From Atherinomorus stipes (taxonomy: Eukaryota; Chordata; Actinopteri; Atheriniformes; Atherinidae), in the NCBI GenBank assembly GCA_023101725.1, contig JALJCO010007928.1:992001-1056000 (forward strand): DNA of 64,000 bases, written 5' to 3'. Shown here piece after piece: positions 46,661 through 59,264 of this stretch (position 1 is its first letter; each line of letters opens with the position of its first letter). Below the pieces are notes generated by a model. The model was given only the letters and a program-made list of their open reading frames with translations, did not search any database and was not told the origin of the DNA. A program made the position numbers and the translations under genes.

Positions 46661-49117
46661 CACATAAACATACCAAGCAATGTAAGACAAAATACAGATC
46701 CTCTTAGAACAAGCTATGACCAGGGACGGCTGGTATGAGTGAACTCGTAGGGCTTAGCCCTCTCTAACTTTTCCTATAAAGACGGTGAAAATAAAGAATA
46801 AATTAATTGATAAAAACTTGCAGCTTTATTTGTCATTTTTGACCAGCCCGTAGCAGCTCCAGAGCCAAACCTGCACAAAAAACACAAAGTCTGTGAACAT
46901 GGGGAATTATCTTCAGCCCAAGCGGAGCAAGTTTCACTTGACTTTGCGTTGACACATGAGTGACAGGTAGTTTGACCACGCCCCCTTCCTTTGCAGCTAA
47001 ATCTCTGCAGCCCAACGCCAGCAGATTTGGACCAATGACCGAAAATTTGACTTGAGAACAAGTTGTGCTGGTGTGTTTGTGTGTGTGTCTGCAACCAAAC
47101 TTGTGTTGATGGACATCATTGCGAACGAGGTGGATTATTATCTTTCATATCAGTTTTTTCTTCAATGTTTTAGAGGGAAAACGGGAAGTGTATAAACTGG
47201 GGACACACCTGAATCAAATAAATAGCTCATTACCAGGCCTCTGCAGAACACACACATCCTTTGTTTCTCTTTCTTAACATCCTTTATTTTACTGGAGCTA
47301 CAGTACTATGTTAAATCCCCCCTGATGTTTGGTTCAATGTGTAAAAAGCAAATTAGCAATAACTGAAACTGATTGCGTCCCACAAGTCTGAGGCAAAAAC
47401 AACAATAATCCTGCATTTTAAAAGCTCCTTAAAACACATGAAGTTAAACTTTATTTAAAGTTCTAGAGCAATCGTAATAAGTTTACCTTATTTAGTTCTG
47501 ATGGCTCATATAAATCTCTATAAACTGGACCTAGCACACTCCTCCCTCTAATGCTGCCTGTGTATCATGCATTGCACAACATGCATGACACACAAAAACT
47601 GGGGAGTGCACAACAGGCCTAAACAACACCAAAGCACCTGCTGTGGCAGGCATTGCACGGTTAAATGTCACTGCTAACAAGGTCAAGCATGGAGCTAAGC
47701 ACCAATTAACTTGGCATATTGTAGAATTTAGGTATACTTATGGGTGAAAAGTGGTTTTGACCCTTTAGTGTTCATAATTGTGTTAATTTTGCAGAGGAAA
47801 TTAATTCCAATCATTTTCAAATGGATTTTTTTAGTTGTTCTAAGGGATATTTTTCTTCCCCATTTTTGGATAAATGCAAATATGATATGCACTGCATGTT
47901 AATGTTTCTGGGACAGCTACAGAATCAGCACCTTGGACAGTGATATTGTTTATATTCAATTTAATCTTTTTTAATAAAAAAAGAATGATCTTTTTAGAGG
48001 TATAAAACTTTGAAGGGTCTCCTGATGATCATCTGTTGCCTTCTCAGCCCCAAGCACGAAAAGGGTTCAGATACGATACGTGTGCAGTTGTCAGTTCAGA
48101 AGAAATCTGGTTGGATTAATGTCTGCAAGAACAAGAGATGCTTTTGAGAGGTTTGCATCACTTTTGCATGGTGGAAAGGGAGGATGGATAGAGCAAAAAG
48201 AAGGAAGGGTGGATCATTTTGAGGCCTCTTGCAGCTGTCGCTCTTCTATACCCTGAGGCTGCATGCACACCCAAACACACACACACATACACACGTACAG
48301 GCGAATACATACAGAAGCCAAACAGGCCTTACAACTAACACATAAATCACCTTTTTAACAAAGAGACTGACATCTAATCTTAACGGACAAGACAGATCGC
48401 TGTGAGAATGGATGGCAGTGTATCTCAGAGCATCTGGGTATGCCCTAATATGCATGTATTCATAAAGTCCAGTTTGTGTACATGTGTGTGTTTGTGCTTG
48501 AGTTGGTCAGAAATGCAACTTGGCTCAAGAGGTGCAGATTACTCCCAAAAGTCAGACTCTTGCTTATGTAACCCTCAAATACACACATATATTCAACAAT
48601 CATTCTCACACAGGAAGGCATACAAAGTCAGCCTTATCCCTGTTTCCACCTTGCAAATCAACACATCCGTGATACCCCACACACCTTAATCTCCTCCTTA
48701 ATTCCTCAATGTCTTAGTGAAAGGTAGAAGCCAGCAGAACCCAGATTAGATTAGGTTGCACCTGCACAACACAGCAGTGAAAGAAAAAAAAAACTTGCAA
48801 CATACAGCAAAATAAAATTTAATCAAAATACTGAGTCGACCGTTTGCTTCAGATTTGTGAGTTAAATCCAGCATTATTACACAGTGTCAAGGATGTAATG
48901 TGATATTTTCCGCATGCTACACAAAATACCAGAATGCACAAATATGCTGTAAATTATTGGATTTAACTGTAAATCTGTGCCAGTTTACTGATGGAATATT
49001 CATCACACAGATTTCTTTGCACTCAGGGTGTAGTTGATCGTGTTGTCCTGAGGTCATGTCCAAATATTTACAACAGCATGCTTATATCCAACAAATTTCA
49101 AAAGATTGTGTGAATTA

Positions 49118-49517
49118 CAGTCGTCCTCAAAATTATTCATACCCTCCAATTAAAGAAGAAAAAAAATCTGCTGTCAGTGAAAGAAGTTGAAATTGACAAA
49201 AATAATGAAAAATAAAAATTCTGTGAAAATCATGACATTGGTTTTGAATTGTTGTTTGAAAGAAATATAAAAAAAACCCACAAATAAACAAACAAGTAAA
49301 CAACCATTATACTGATGCTCTAATGTGTCTGGGAAAGTTTTTTTTTAAATTCTTCTTTCCAACCACAATTCAAAAGAAGTATCTTATCACAATAAATTAT
49401 AATTTTGTAATGTTTTATTTATTATGAGTTTCTTTAGTTTCTTGTTATTTGAATTAATATTGTGAATTTAGTCTTTTTTTTTTAATTGGAGGGTATGAAT
49501 AATTCTGAGGACAACTG
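49118..49517. mobile_element. Tc1/mariner-type MITE
   Basis: Left terminus CAGTCGTCCTCAAAATTATT is preceded by TA (49116-49117). The right terminus AATAATTCTGAGGACAACTG ends at 49517, followed by TG where TA would be expected. The 400 bp between are AT-rich and non-coding. Terminal sequence type and TA site suggest a Tc1-like non-autonomous element. Confidence 0.7.
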
Positions 49518-50275
49518 TGAAAAGTGTTCAAAAACTGTGTAAAAGTATTTATTGTAATATTCTTAAGTCAATAAACTACGAGTAAATGCAAATACAATCA
49601 GAACTGAGAGAAATTTGCTGCATTTTATTAAACTGCTGTTTTAAATTGCTTGCCAAGAAAATGAATTAATACCTGAGGTTTGCTTTTAAATGCATGACAT
49701 CAGGCTGCACCTATTTATATCATGAACTGTTAAACGGCTTATTCATTCAAGCATCTTTATACAGGAGGCAAGACTTCCTGTCTTTTTATATCCGGTTGCT
49801 GGCGTGTGACTTGGTGCTATGAAGAAAAAAGCAGCTGTCACATGACGCCTCGGGCTGGAAAAAAAAGTTATAAAGTACTGTATGTTTTTTTAACCTTGGG
49901 GTACTGCAAGGGCAACAACAGCTCTACGAATGTGTGTAAGGAGTGTCTGTGTGCCTGTCTGACAGAAATTAGAGCTTAAAGGTTGAAAACTTGTGTATTG
50001 TTGCTTTAAAATGTGGAAAATAAGATTGGAGATGAATATTCTATCCAGTTAACCACTCACTGTGGCAGAAATTTTGATAAACTTGGCAAATATCAGTTCA
50101 AGATGTACTTATACTGTTTGATGTTGAGCTTCTAAATTTAAAAGGAAGCGCATCTGTGGGGAAAAAAAAATCACTGAAATTCTTTCCACTGTCACTGAAA
50201 ACATGAAGCCACATGGGTAACGGTCTATTCAGCAATAATATTTAATGTTTTTTAAAAATAGTTCTACCAGTTTAT
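49518..50275. other. AT-rich DNA, no gene found
   Basis: I see no coding pattern or repeat boundary in this stretch. Confidence 0.4.
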
Positions 50276-51915
50276 CTTTCCGTTTCTAAACGTCTTAACG
50301 GTCTTGGACCATCATATTTATCTGATCTGCTTTTGTCCTATCAACCCTCACAGACACTGAGGTCCTCTGGCAGCGGCCTGTTAGTCATTCCAAGAGTGAG
50401 ATCTAAAACCCATGGGGAGGCTGCATTCAGCCATTATGGCCCCCATTTATGGAATAGCCTGCCGGAGGACATCACGGCCGCAGAGACTGTTGATATTTTT
50501 TAAAGAAGACTCAAGACTCACCTTTTCAATTTGGCTTTTAACTGATTTCATTTACTCTTTTATTGCTATTATTCTAATATTTCTTATTCTCTATCGCTTT
50601 TAAGAATTTTTGTTTATTCTACTTTTATGTATATCATTTTATAGATTGCTATAGGTCTTTGTACATTTTATTATTATTTAATTCTTATGTCTTATTGTTA
50701 AATACCATGTTTTTATAAATTTTATGGTTAGTTATATCTGTCTTTTAGTCCTTTAGCTTTTAGCTCCAGTGTTGGGGGCCTTCCACATTGGGAGTTGTGT
50801 CCAGTCTGCCTGCGGGGGTGCTGTCTTAGGGGTCCCCTGGGCATGGAGGACTGGGGGACTCTGTGTGGGGCTTACCCTGGATCCTCAGTGCTTTGCCATA
50901 GTAGACTTTCTTGCTTGCGTGTGTGTGTGTGCATGCGTGGGTGCACATGTATGTGTATGTGGGTCTTTATGTGGGGGTGGGAGGGACGGGGGATTAATGT
51001 TTTTTATTGTTTTTATTTTTTTAAAGGAATAGTACACCCACAGAACGATGTGCGTTCATTTTCTACTCACCCTCATGCTGAGCAAGACTCTGGAGCATTT
51101 TTTTAATATCTGAAAAGCAGCCGGAGATCGGACAGCTTTTCATTTTCCCCCAACTTTCATATAATGGAGGTGACCGGGGCTCAAACCGAAAAGGTCCATA
51201 AAAGTCCACAAAAACTTGTCAGTATTCCTCCATACTGCTCGTCCAATGTAATCCAAGTGTCCTGAGTGGGTATCGTCCATAATTTACTCCAAACGACATT
51301 ATTTTAGAGCCTAAACAGTAGAACATCCGTCTGCCGCAAAGCGCGCCCCTGAGAGTTCACAACACTATGGAAGCCGCAGCGTTCAGCGCCCACTCTGCCA
51401 ATAATGCAAGCGTAGAAGAAGAAATTATCTGTTTACATTGTGCTAAGAGCAAACGAGCTGCGGACAAACCGGGACAAACACAAGAGGGATTGGCTATTGA
51501 TTTAAAACAAAGAAAGAAAGAAAAAGAAAACGTGCGATCTCGTCTGCCGCGGCTTCCATAGTGTCGTGAACTCGCAGGGGCGCGCTTTGCGGCAGCTACA
51601 TGTTCTACTGTTTAGGCTATAAAAATAGAATAAATGATTTCGTTTGGAGTAAATTATGGACGCTACCCACTCAGGACACTTGGATTACATTGGACGAGCA
51701 GTATGGAGGAATATTGCCAAGTTTTTGTGGACTTTTATGGACCTTTTTGGTTCGAGCCCTGGTCACCTCCATTATGAAAGTTGGGGGGGGGAGTGCTCCA
51801 GAGTCTTGCTCAGCATGATGGTGAGTAGAAAATGGATACACATTCTGTGGGTGTACTATTCCTTCAAGCACTTTGTGTTGCATTATTTGTATGAAAAGTG
51901 CTATATAAATAAAGT
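50276..51915 (+). pseudogene. CR1/L2-type LINE 3' end, interrupted by a foldback
   Basis: From about 50291 the translation reads RLNGLGPSYLSDLLLSYQPS and later HYGPHLWNSLPEDIT. After a frameshift near 50505 it reads RRLKTHLFNLAFN and stops at 50543-50545. This is the C-terminal end of a jockey-superfamily LINE ORF2 (CR1/L2/Rex-like). A T-rich 3' UTR with TG tracts follows and ends at about 51915 with a GCACTTTGTGTTG, then GCTATATAAATAAAGTTTGA tail. An 0.84-kb foldback (51025-51863) has inserted into the UTR about 50 bp before the end. The 5' bulk of the LINE is missing. Confidence 0.75.
51025..51863. mobile_element. 0.84-kb foldback element in the LINE 3' UTR
   Basis: AGGAATAGTACACCCACAGA and its complement TCTGTGGGTGTACTATTCCT begin and end the element. 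Complementarity continues inward for about 330-350 bp with few mismatches, as far as the GGAAGCCGCAGC / GCGGCTTCCATAG pair around 51368 and 51550. Only about 165 bp form the loop. TTAA at 51021-51024 and TCAA at 51864-51867 suggest a TTAA-type target site (piggyBac or Kolobok-like) with one change. No transposase is seen. Confidence 0.75.
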
Positions 51916-54001
51916 TTGATTGAATTATTGATATCAGACCATCAGGTTGAACACATGTAGGATATTGTGAGTGTATTCAGTGTAATGTACGATCCTGAAC
52001 TGACACTATACAAACTGCAAACATATGAGGGTTGTGTCTTTTTCCTGTGGTAGTATTTGCGTGCAGATATATGTTCGTGTTCAAACAGTTTGTGGGTACA
52101 CGTGGTCATGTGACAACATTTGCTGCATCTTTGCATTTGAAGGTTTGCAGTTATCTACACATGTGTTCAGCTGACTGTGGAAGACACGACCAGTAAGCCA
52201 GTCAACAAAAGTGTCCGGTGCTCATATCGGGGTCTCCTCTGTCTGTCTCAGGTGGAGCATGTTACAGCTAATGCCTTCTAAGATCCCTGCGACGCTACTC
52301 CAGAAGCCCCCCTCTACCCCCCACCTCCCTGTCTCTCTACAACAATCCTCTTTGCTCTCTGGGTCCCTAAGCATCTTGGTGCAGTGAAGGTGGCTCGCTG
52401 AGGATTGTCTTAATCTCTCCTTTTCCTTTAGAAAAGGGCTAAGTATAACCGAATGCCACTCTCCCTATCGCTCCGAACCAATTGGTTACAAGGATATATA
52501 TTTTTCATGTTCTCTTTCTTCTGTATCTGTTTCTCTAACCTCCCACCTGCCTCTCAACTCCTTATACTTAACTTTGCCTCACCTGGAAGTTGAGCCAAGT
52601 TCTTGGTGAAAACTAATTAAAAAGTAAAATACTATGAGGATTTTAGTTAGTAAACTTTGAGTTCATTAGATTTAGATTTTTTTTTGCTGTTGTTTGTTTT
52701 TTTTACGTGAATGATGGCCTCCACTCACTGACAACTCAGGCATCCAGAAACAATACAAAACCACATACGTCATTTGTAAATACATACACACATTATGCAT
52801 TTGTAAATACATATGCATCATTTTGGGGTGTTTTGCATCGTTTTGCATGATTTTTTGTTGATCCTGCATCTCTTTAAGGATTTATTGTAATCTCTTTTGG
52901 TCGCTTAGATCTCTTTGTTTTCTTCTTGAGCAGTTATTTACACTGTTTTGCATGGCGGCTTGTGTACTTTTGAATTGTTATATTCCTTTCATTTCCCGAT
53001 ATACTGTTCAAAACTTGCAATTTAGATTATTTGCACTCATTAATTTAATCATTTTGTAAGTAATTCTAGCAATTCTTTATTGTTATTCTGATAATTTTGC
53101 AACTATTATTCGCATGTTTTTTGGAAGTGTTTGTGACTTACATTTTGGGAAACCTGCGTCTTATAGATCTGTTTGTCAACCTGTCTGTGAATGCAACGTC
53201 TCAACACAAATACAGGACACTGTTCATCAAATGGGACTAGAATATAGAGTTTTCTCTCATTTTAAACAAGGAGAATGTTTTCAGTTCTTGGCATTGATTT
53301 TTTATCTCACATATCGATAAGTAGTAAGTGATATATTCTTTCCCCTTTTCACTCCCAGTGCTGCAGCAAAGCCTGAAGTTACAGCTCTGTGCTTATCCTG
53401 AGGTCGTTCCAAGGTTATAAACTATCAGAATAAACTCTAAAACCAACAACAACAAACTCATGTTTTTCTTCGCATGGACCAGTAAATCCTTTGCCTTTCT
53501 TTTTGTCTCCTGTGTTTTGGGTTTTTTGGAATGTTTTTAGCACAGCTGCTATTAGCCTTCATGTTAATCCCCTTGGAGAATAAACTCATTAGAACATTAA
53601 TCACTGGATTCTAATTACCTCTCTCCCTCTCTGTCTCTAATTCAGGTACTTAGACGAGCCACCCCTCTCTGAATCCACAGGGAAAAAGTTACAGTAAAAT
53701 GAATAAATAATTTGGCCGACCTACTACAGCATACTTACTCTGTGCCTTTAGAAACTCAGTGAGTTTATCACAAGCAGCTAAATGGTTTCCTGTCTGACCA
53801 TTGAGCATCACTTACAGTCTGATGAACTGAAGGATATGAAGGAAGTGAAAGTAGTTCAGGAAAAAAAAAGAAACTAGACAATGAACATTTTTCAGCTAGT
53901 TTGATGTTTTTCACCATTCTGGTGCTGGATAGATGACATACCACTTCAGCACCCAACAAAATTGCTATACTGTATTGTTGCTAAATACATATATATACAT
54001 G
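51916..54001. other. Intergenic DNA, no gene found
   Basis: Unique AT-rich sequence with pyrimidine-rich patches (52300-52560). The stretch 53540-53640 looks like non-repetitive conserved-type DNA but is not demonstrably functional. Short frames of 60-70 codons are unrecognised. Confidence 0.4.
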
Positions 54002-54100
54002 AGGGTGCAACAATACATGTATTCGTATCGAACTGAACCGTATGTGTGTGTATCGAACTGTGACCACTATGTATCAAATATTGAACAATACAGAGTTTTT
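54002..54100. repeat. Fragment of a hAT-type element end
   Basis: GGGTGCAACAATACATGTAT followed by repeated GTATCGAACTG motifs resembles the terminal region of fish hAT-type MITEs. No matching opposite end was found. Confidence 0.35.
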
Positions 54101-54350
54101 AATTCATTTTTATCAACTTATCGGTGGATCTGTGTTCGACTACAAGATCTGGCATTTGCAACTACCTTGCTTTTCACGTTGAGTATGACCCTGATAGTAA
54201 GCTGTTGTGGACAAAAGGACATTGGATTAAAAAAAGGTATGAAAGGGTTTTTGTTTTTTGTTTATTTGTTGTTTTTTGTTTGTTTTTGCAGCTTTACCCT
54301 CTGCTCTCAGAAAATATGTACAAGGTGATTTTGGGAGTTGAAAACTGTTT

Positions 54351-54883
54351 AAAGGTAGAGTCCGAAGTTCCCCCCTTGAAAATAAACGTTAGACTTGAGC
54401 AAGTGAAATCCGTCTCAAACCCCGCCTTTGGGCCTCTACTCGCGTGCCGTGGTGCGTTTGAATGCAACTCTCTCTCCCCCTGCCTGTAATTCGCTCTTTC
54501 GTATTGTTTTGGTGTGTTCAGGTCGTTTCTGGGTAGAGATTTTTGTTGATATCGCCAGCCAATGACAGAACTTAGGGCATGACGCTGTGTGGAAATAAGC
54601 TCATGATTGGAGCAGACGCCAGTCAATCGAACTCTCGAAAAAAAAAGAAAGAAAGAAAAAAATGGCGGATGCACTGAAGAAAAGGTAAGAGCTTCAGATA
54701 ATGCACTTTGGAACACCAGGGTTATTATTGGTTTGGCTTTTACCTGCTTCTGAGCTCTGAAGGAGGCTTGAAGCTGAATAGGCTGAAGTATGAGGCGGCC
54801 ATTAACCTGAGAGGGAGGGGCGCTCGGTTTGAATACTGTTGTTTGCAAACAAAAACGCTGGAGGGACTTCAGACTCTTCCTTT
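54351..54883 (+). mobile_element. Inverted-repeat element with ATG and splice-donor signature
   Basis: AAAGGTAGAGTCCGAAGTTC at the left and GGACTTCAGACTCTTCCTTT at the right are imperfectly inverted. TTAA overlaps the left boundary. The interior includes CCAAT-containing higher-GC sequence and, at 54663, an ATG in an A-rich context reading MADALKKR immediately followed by GTAAGA, a consensus 5' splice site. It may be a deleted TTAA-type transposon retaining promoter and first exon. The 202-codon minus-strand frame 54294-54902 spans the element and matches nothing known to me. Confidence 0.5.
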
Positions 54884-54997
54884 TACAAAACCTTACATTC
54901 AATCATGGTTTTTCCCAGACAATGAAGTTCTGTGAGAGTTCCAGTTTTGGGGGGAAAAAACAAAAAATGTGAGAAAAGAGCAGGCAACAGCTGAAAC

Positions 54998-55100
54998 TAG
55001 GGCTGGGTGATATGACCTCAAATCAAGATCACGATTAATGGAACATGCTTCCTTGATCACAATTAATTGGCAATTATTGCAGTATTGTTTTGTTTTTAAT
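54998..55100. repeat. Solo end of a hAT-type MITE
   Basis: TAGGGCTGGGTGATATGACC opens a block with ATCACGATTAAT and ATCACAATTAATTGGCAATT motifs, typical of fish hAT MITE ends. I found no matching inverted end downstream, so the copy is probably truncated. Confidence 0.5.
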
Positions 55101-56368
55101 TCTTACTGATAGTATTTGTTGCTAATATTTATATAATAGAAAAGCAGCAGATATTGATTTGAAGATAAGTGAAAGGAAGCACACACAGTTTAACGTAAAT
55201 GCACGTATACAGTATATGGTCAGCTAATGAATATTTCAAATTATTGCCAAGAGAAATAATTGAAATAAATGAATTGAGCAACATTACATCAATTCATTGT
55301 TCTGAATGTTGGTTTCAAATCATTTTTGATTAATTCCCCGCCTTAACTGAGACAGTTGTCACCTCTGCATCAAGAATTTTTATCATGTGGTTGAAAAGCT
55401 TTTTTAAGCTCATTTGGGGTGTTTTTGTGTCTTAAAAAGAAATCTGTACATTGTAGTTGATAAAAGCAGTTTTTTAGTAGCTTTAACATCCAATTAGTTG
55501 GTTTAGGAGTTCTTCATATCAAACTTATTATCAAAAATACAACCTACCGTAACACAATGGTGGACTGTGGATGGAAAGAAGAGATAAGCTGTTGGCTTAA
55601 ACTGAAAAAGGTCAGTTAAATTTTCAAGTACATGCAGATAAATTATGAGTTTTTTTATAAGGCTCTCTTCTAGTGTTTACGGGCTTTTTGTTGCTACAAT
55701 CATTTCTTCAGATGTCTTATCTCTCTCTTTGTATTTAATTAGAGACTAATTTGTGCTTAGCGACACATCCCAGTATTTCCATATGTTTGTCTGTTCGTCA
55801 TCTGTTGCAAACACATGCAGACAGAAGAGCACCACCTGCTGAAACTCACTTTACTTCCTTTGTGAAGTTTAAGTTGTTCAAATTTCATGTGGCTCATCCA
55901 GGCCTTCTTCCAAGATTGAGTTCAGACACAGTGGGACATCTTTAATTCAGAAGTTTGTGTGAAATGATTGCATTTTGTGGTCTCATGGGGGGGCATTTTG
56001 CCAGCATTTAAAAGTTGTGTGTGTAGGCGTGTGTGTGTTTGTGTGTGTCAGCTGGGAGGACACTTCCTGCTAACAGGCCAGAGCAGGCTCTGGCAGCTGG
56101 GGGAGGAAGGAGGATGGCAGTGAGCCGTGGAGGTGCAGCTCCCTCACAGTCACACGGGACCACACAACAAGACAATACTCTCCCTCCCTCTATCCTTTTT
56201 TTTCCCCTCTCACCATCTTTCGGTCTCTCTTTCTTTTCCTCTCAAGTTAAGTGGAAACAGAAAATTAAAAGCAGCATCAGGTTTTCATATTCTGAGTGCT
56301 TCGCTGCTGATCGGACCTGATACCCCAAAGCATTTACTTGGCTTAAGAGTCTCAAAGCATCACTTTTA

Positions 56369-56417
<49 letters not shown>

Positions 56418-57728
56418 CTGGGCGGGACTGCCTAGCTGTCACCTACACACAACCTATGATGCAGGGTCTTAGCGGTAGCTTCTCATGGCTGAGTGCACAG
56501 GACACACACGTGCACAGCAACACACACACAGCGTTGACAGGTGGAGGTAAACGGAGCAGAACTCTACTAATCCACCTCTGCCTGGGAGACGCAGGGCTAG
56601 AGCTGAAGCAGAGAAAAATGACGTGCAGCAAGTTTCTTTTTCCTCAACAGTGAAATCTCACTAAATGACGCTAGATTACACTCCTGGGGAAATGTGTTGT
56701 AACACACCATGTTTAGTTCAGCCACGTCCTGCTTCTTTGGATAAAAAGTCTTGAAACTGTTGCATCTTTAAGAAATCTGTTCAAAAAGGATCTGATGTAA
56801 AATGAAATTCAACTGGGACTCATATTGGATGTTAGACAGCAGAACTAAGTTTATGATGGCAATGTGACTATGTTTATTTTATTTACCTTAAATGTTGGTC
56901 TAAAAGTTAAACCTGATAGAGGAGGGAAGAAAGACAATAAAGTAAATGCAAAAACAATACCTGATAAATCTGCTTGCATCCCTGATGTTCTAAGCTAAGG
57001 GTTTTGCATGGAGTTTGGGTATAACATTTATAAACAATCCAATACGGTGCCAAAGTCTGATCTCCTGCATAACCACAATGGAATAAGTGCTTATTTATAA
57101 AAAATAATAATAATAATTATAGAAAGAGAAAAAGGTTATTTCACACACAAAAGGCATTCAAAAGAATTATCCAGAAGTAAAAATCAGCCATATTCAGAAA
57201 CTAAACTTTGCATCCCATAGTTGCATGTTTTCCATGCTGAACTGTTTGAAAAAGGATGATAAAATATTTTCGTTGAATATATATTCACCCAAATATTTGC
57301 TCTCAAAACGTAAGTTTGACATATTTGACAAACACAACAGGTAAAAATTACTTTTTATGACCAATGTGTGATGTCATTTCTTCATTGCTGTTAATTCATG
57401 TGATTGATGTACATTGTGTTTACAAAACTGTCTTCTTCTTGGGTATGAATGATCTATTGAAATACATGTGACAATGCTTTTTTGTTGTTTTTTTTTTCAC
57501 CTTAGGAAATGTCCAACTCCAATATAATGTTATTAAGATGCATAGTAACATTTGTGCAATAAGACCAAAAAAAAAAAAAAAGAAAAAAAGAAAAACAAAA
57601 AACCACATAAAATCAATTTTAGGAAAAGTGACTTTAAGAGGAGTGGAATGTCACAGCATGCAGCTCTTCTGATTATGTGTCTGAAAGTTATTGTAGCCTG
57701 ATTTATTTTGTGGAGTATAAAACATTTA
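55101..57728. other. Intergenic DNA with TG tracts
   Basis: No supported gene. Contents: TG patches near 56020-56050, a long TG tract at 56374-56413 and poly-A/T runs at 57485-57500 and 57568-57600. Frames around 56.0-56.6 kb follow the TG/CA tracts. Confidence 0.45.
56374..56413. repeat. (TG)n microsatellite
   Basis: About 20 uninterrupted TG units. Confidence 0.95.
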
Positions 57729-57764
57729 AGGGGCATTTTTATGTATATTATATATGTATATATA

Positions 57765-57828
<64 letters not shown>

Positions 57829-57855
57829 CATATAAGAAAATACATAAAATGCCCC
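57729..57855. repeat. (TA)n tract inside an inverted repeat
   Basis: AGGGGCATTTTTATGTATAT at the left and ATATAAGAAAATACATAAAA then TGCCCC at the right flank about 80 bp of almost pure TA repeat. The whole can fold as one hairpin. It may be a MITE whose centre expanded. Confidence 0.75.
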
Positions 57856-57934
57856 CTATATATGTATTTATATAATCTACATTCTTCTACTGTACATCTT
57901 CTTCTAGTTTCAAATTTCATATGTTTCTAATGAA

Positions 57935-57937
<3 letters not shown>

Positions 57938-57983
<46 letters not shown>

Positions 57984-58022
57984 CATCTATCATCTATCTA
58001 TCTATCTGTCTTGCATCTATCC

Positions 58023-58085
<63 letters not shown>

Positions 58086-58092
58086 CATCTAT
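57938..58092. repeat. (TGTC)n then (TATC)n compound microsatellite
   Basis: About nine TGTC units pass into CTAT/CATC units that continue for about 110 bp. The 64-codon serine/leucine/tyrosine frame here is a translation of the repeat, not a gene. Confidence 0.95.
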
Positions 58093-59264
58093 CTAATATG
58101 TATATTCTGCATTAAGTCTGGTAAATAGCAGGACAATAGTGTTTGAGTTTATTATACAAATTGCTATTTTTCTTTCTTTTGATGTTTTTAAAAGGGATTT
58201 TCATTAATCTGGGTTCAACATGAGTTACTTTTCTGCAGGACGTAACAAGACAACATGTCTGTGAGTCAAACCTGTGAACACACATTAGTCTGCACACATA
58301 TGGGGCTTGACGGGCAGTCAGGGTAGATGTTATCATGCCACTCTTGTGTTGTTTCTTCAGGTGCTTTTACAGCAAGTTAGACCATGCAGCCCGCCTGCCC
58401 TGTTTGCCCTTAACGCACAGGTTTGTGTATGCGCGCACACACACACACACACACACATCATCACAAAATACAAACACTCAATTCCTTCTCCACAGCTTTG
58501 ATGTTTGTGAATTGAGCTTTGCCATTTTTGAGAAATGCAGTTCTTCATCTCCCATTTCTCCCATATTTACCCCCCTCTTTCACTTGCAATTTTTAAAAGT
58601 TTTTTAGCATTTTTCCTCTCCTCCTCATCCTCATCATTCTCCTTGCTCCCTGCCCCCATCCTTCCCCCGTTCTTCCTTCCATCCTCCTCTTTCTTTTCAT
58701 CATTCAATCATACCTCCCTCCCAACTCCCTTCTTGTTGTTTTAAGTGTCATCAAGCTCACAGATGTTTCGCACCATTTTACCATCTCTCCTTCACGCACA
58801 CTCATGCCCAACACAAATGCACATACAAAGAAAGGGCTGCTGGAGTAATCATGTCATGTAAATTACCCAGCATACCAAGAGGCCTCTTCACCTGCAATCA
58901 GCCTCACCGTACTTTAGTCCCACCTGTTTTCAACAAAAAAGAACTTTCTCCTCAAAATGAAGGTGGGTGCAAGTTTTCCACTGTTCCAAGATGTTTTGCT
59001 AGATCTCTCTCTGTTCTGTCCAAATGTTGGATTTCATTCTGCAGTCTATTTGCTGTCCTCTGAAGGCTTTTTACAACAACATCTGGAGAGTCTGTAAATA
59101 TCTGTCTCTCTTGTCTCCTCCATCTGCACCATCACACCATGTCAGCATAATTTTCAGCCAGTTCAGCATGTTGAATTAGCCTCAGCTGTGTCGATGAGAA
59201 GCATCAATCCAACCGGCTGCTATAGCAGGTGAATTCATGAGTCCCACCCTGCACTGCTAATGCA
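58093..59264. other. Intergenic DNA, pyrimidine-rich
   Basis: A CA tract (58433-58458) and a CT-rich stretch (58570-58740) dominate. No gene is supported. Confidence 0.45.

Larger units (their letters stand above)
42907..49115. other. Intergenic AT-rich DNA with short repeats
   Basis: No supported gene in 6.2 kb. Contents: poly-A at about 42979-43001, CA tract 45462-45494, a repeat piece at 46530-46660, CA-rich patches near 43896-43920 and 48270-48300. A 130-codon minus-strand frame (43255-43647) reads as proline/leucine-rich low-complexity sequence with no known domain and is not called. Confidence 0.45.

Noticed and set aside
54294..54902. 202-codon minus-strand open frame
   Set aside because: It spans an inverted-repeat element and its flanks, has poly-F/S low-complexity stretches, and shows no recognisable domain. 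Probably a chance frame.
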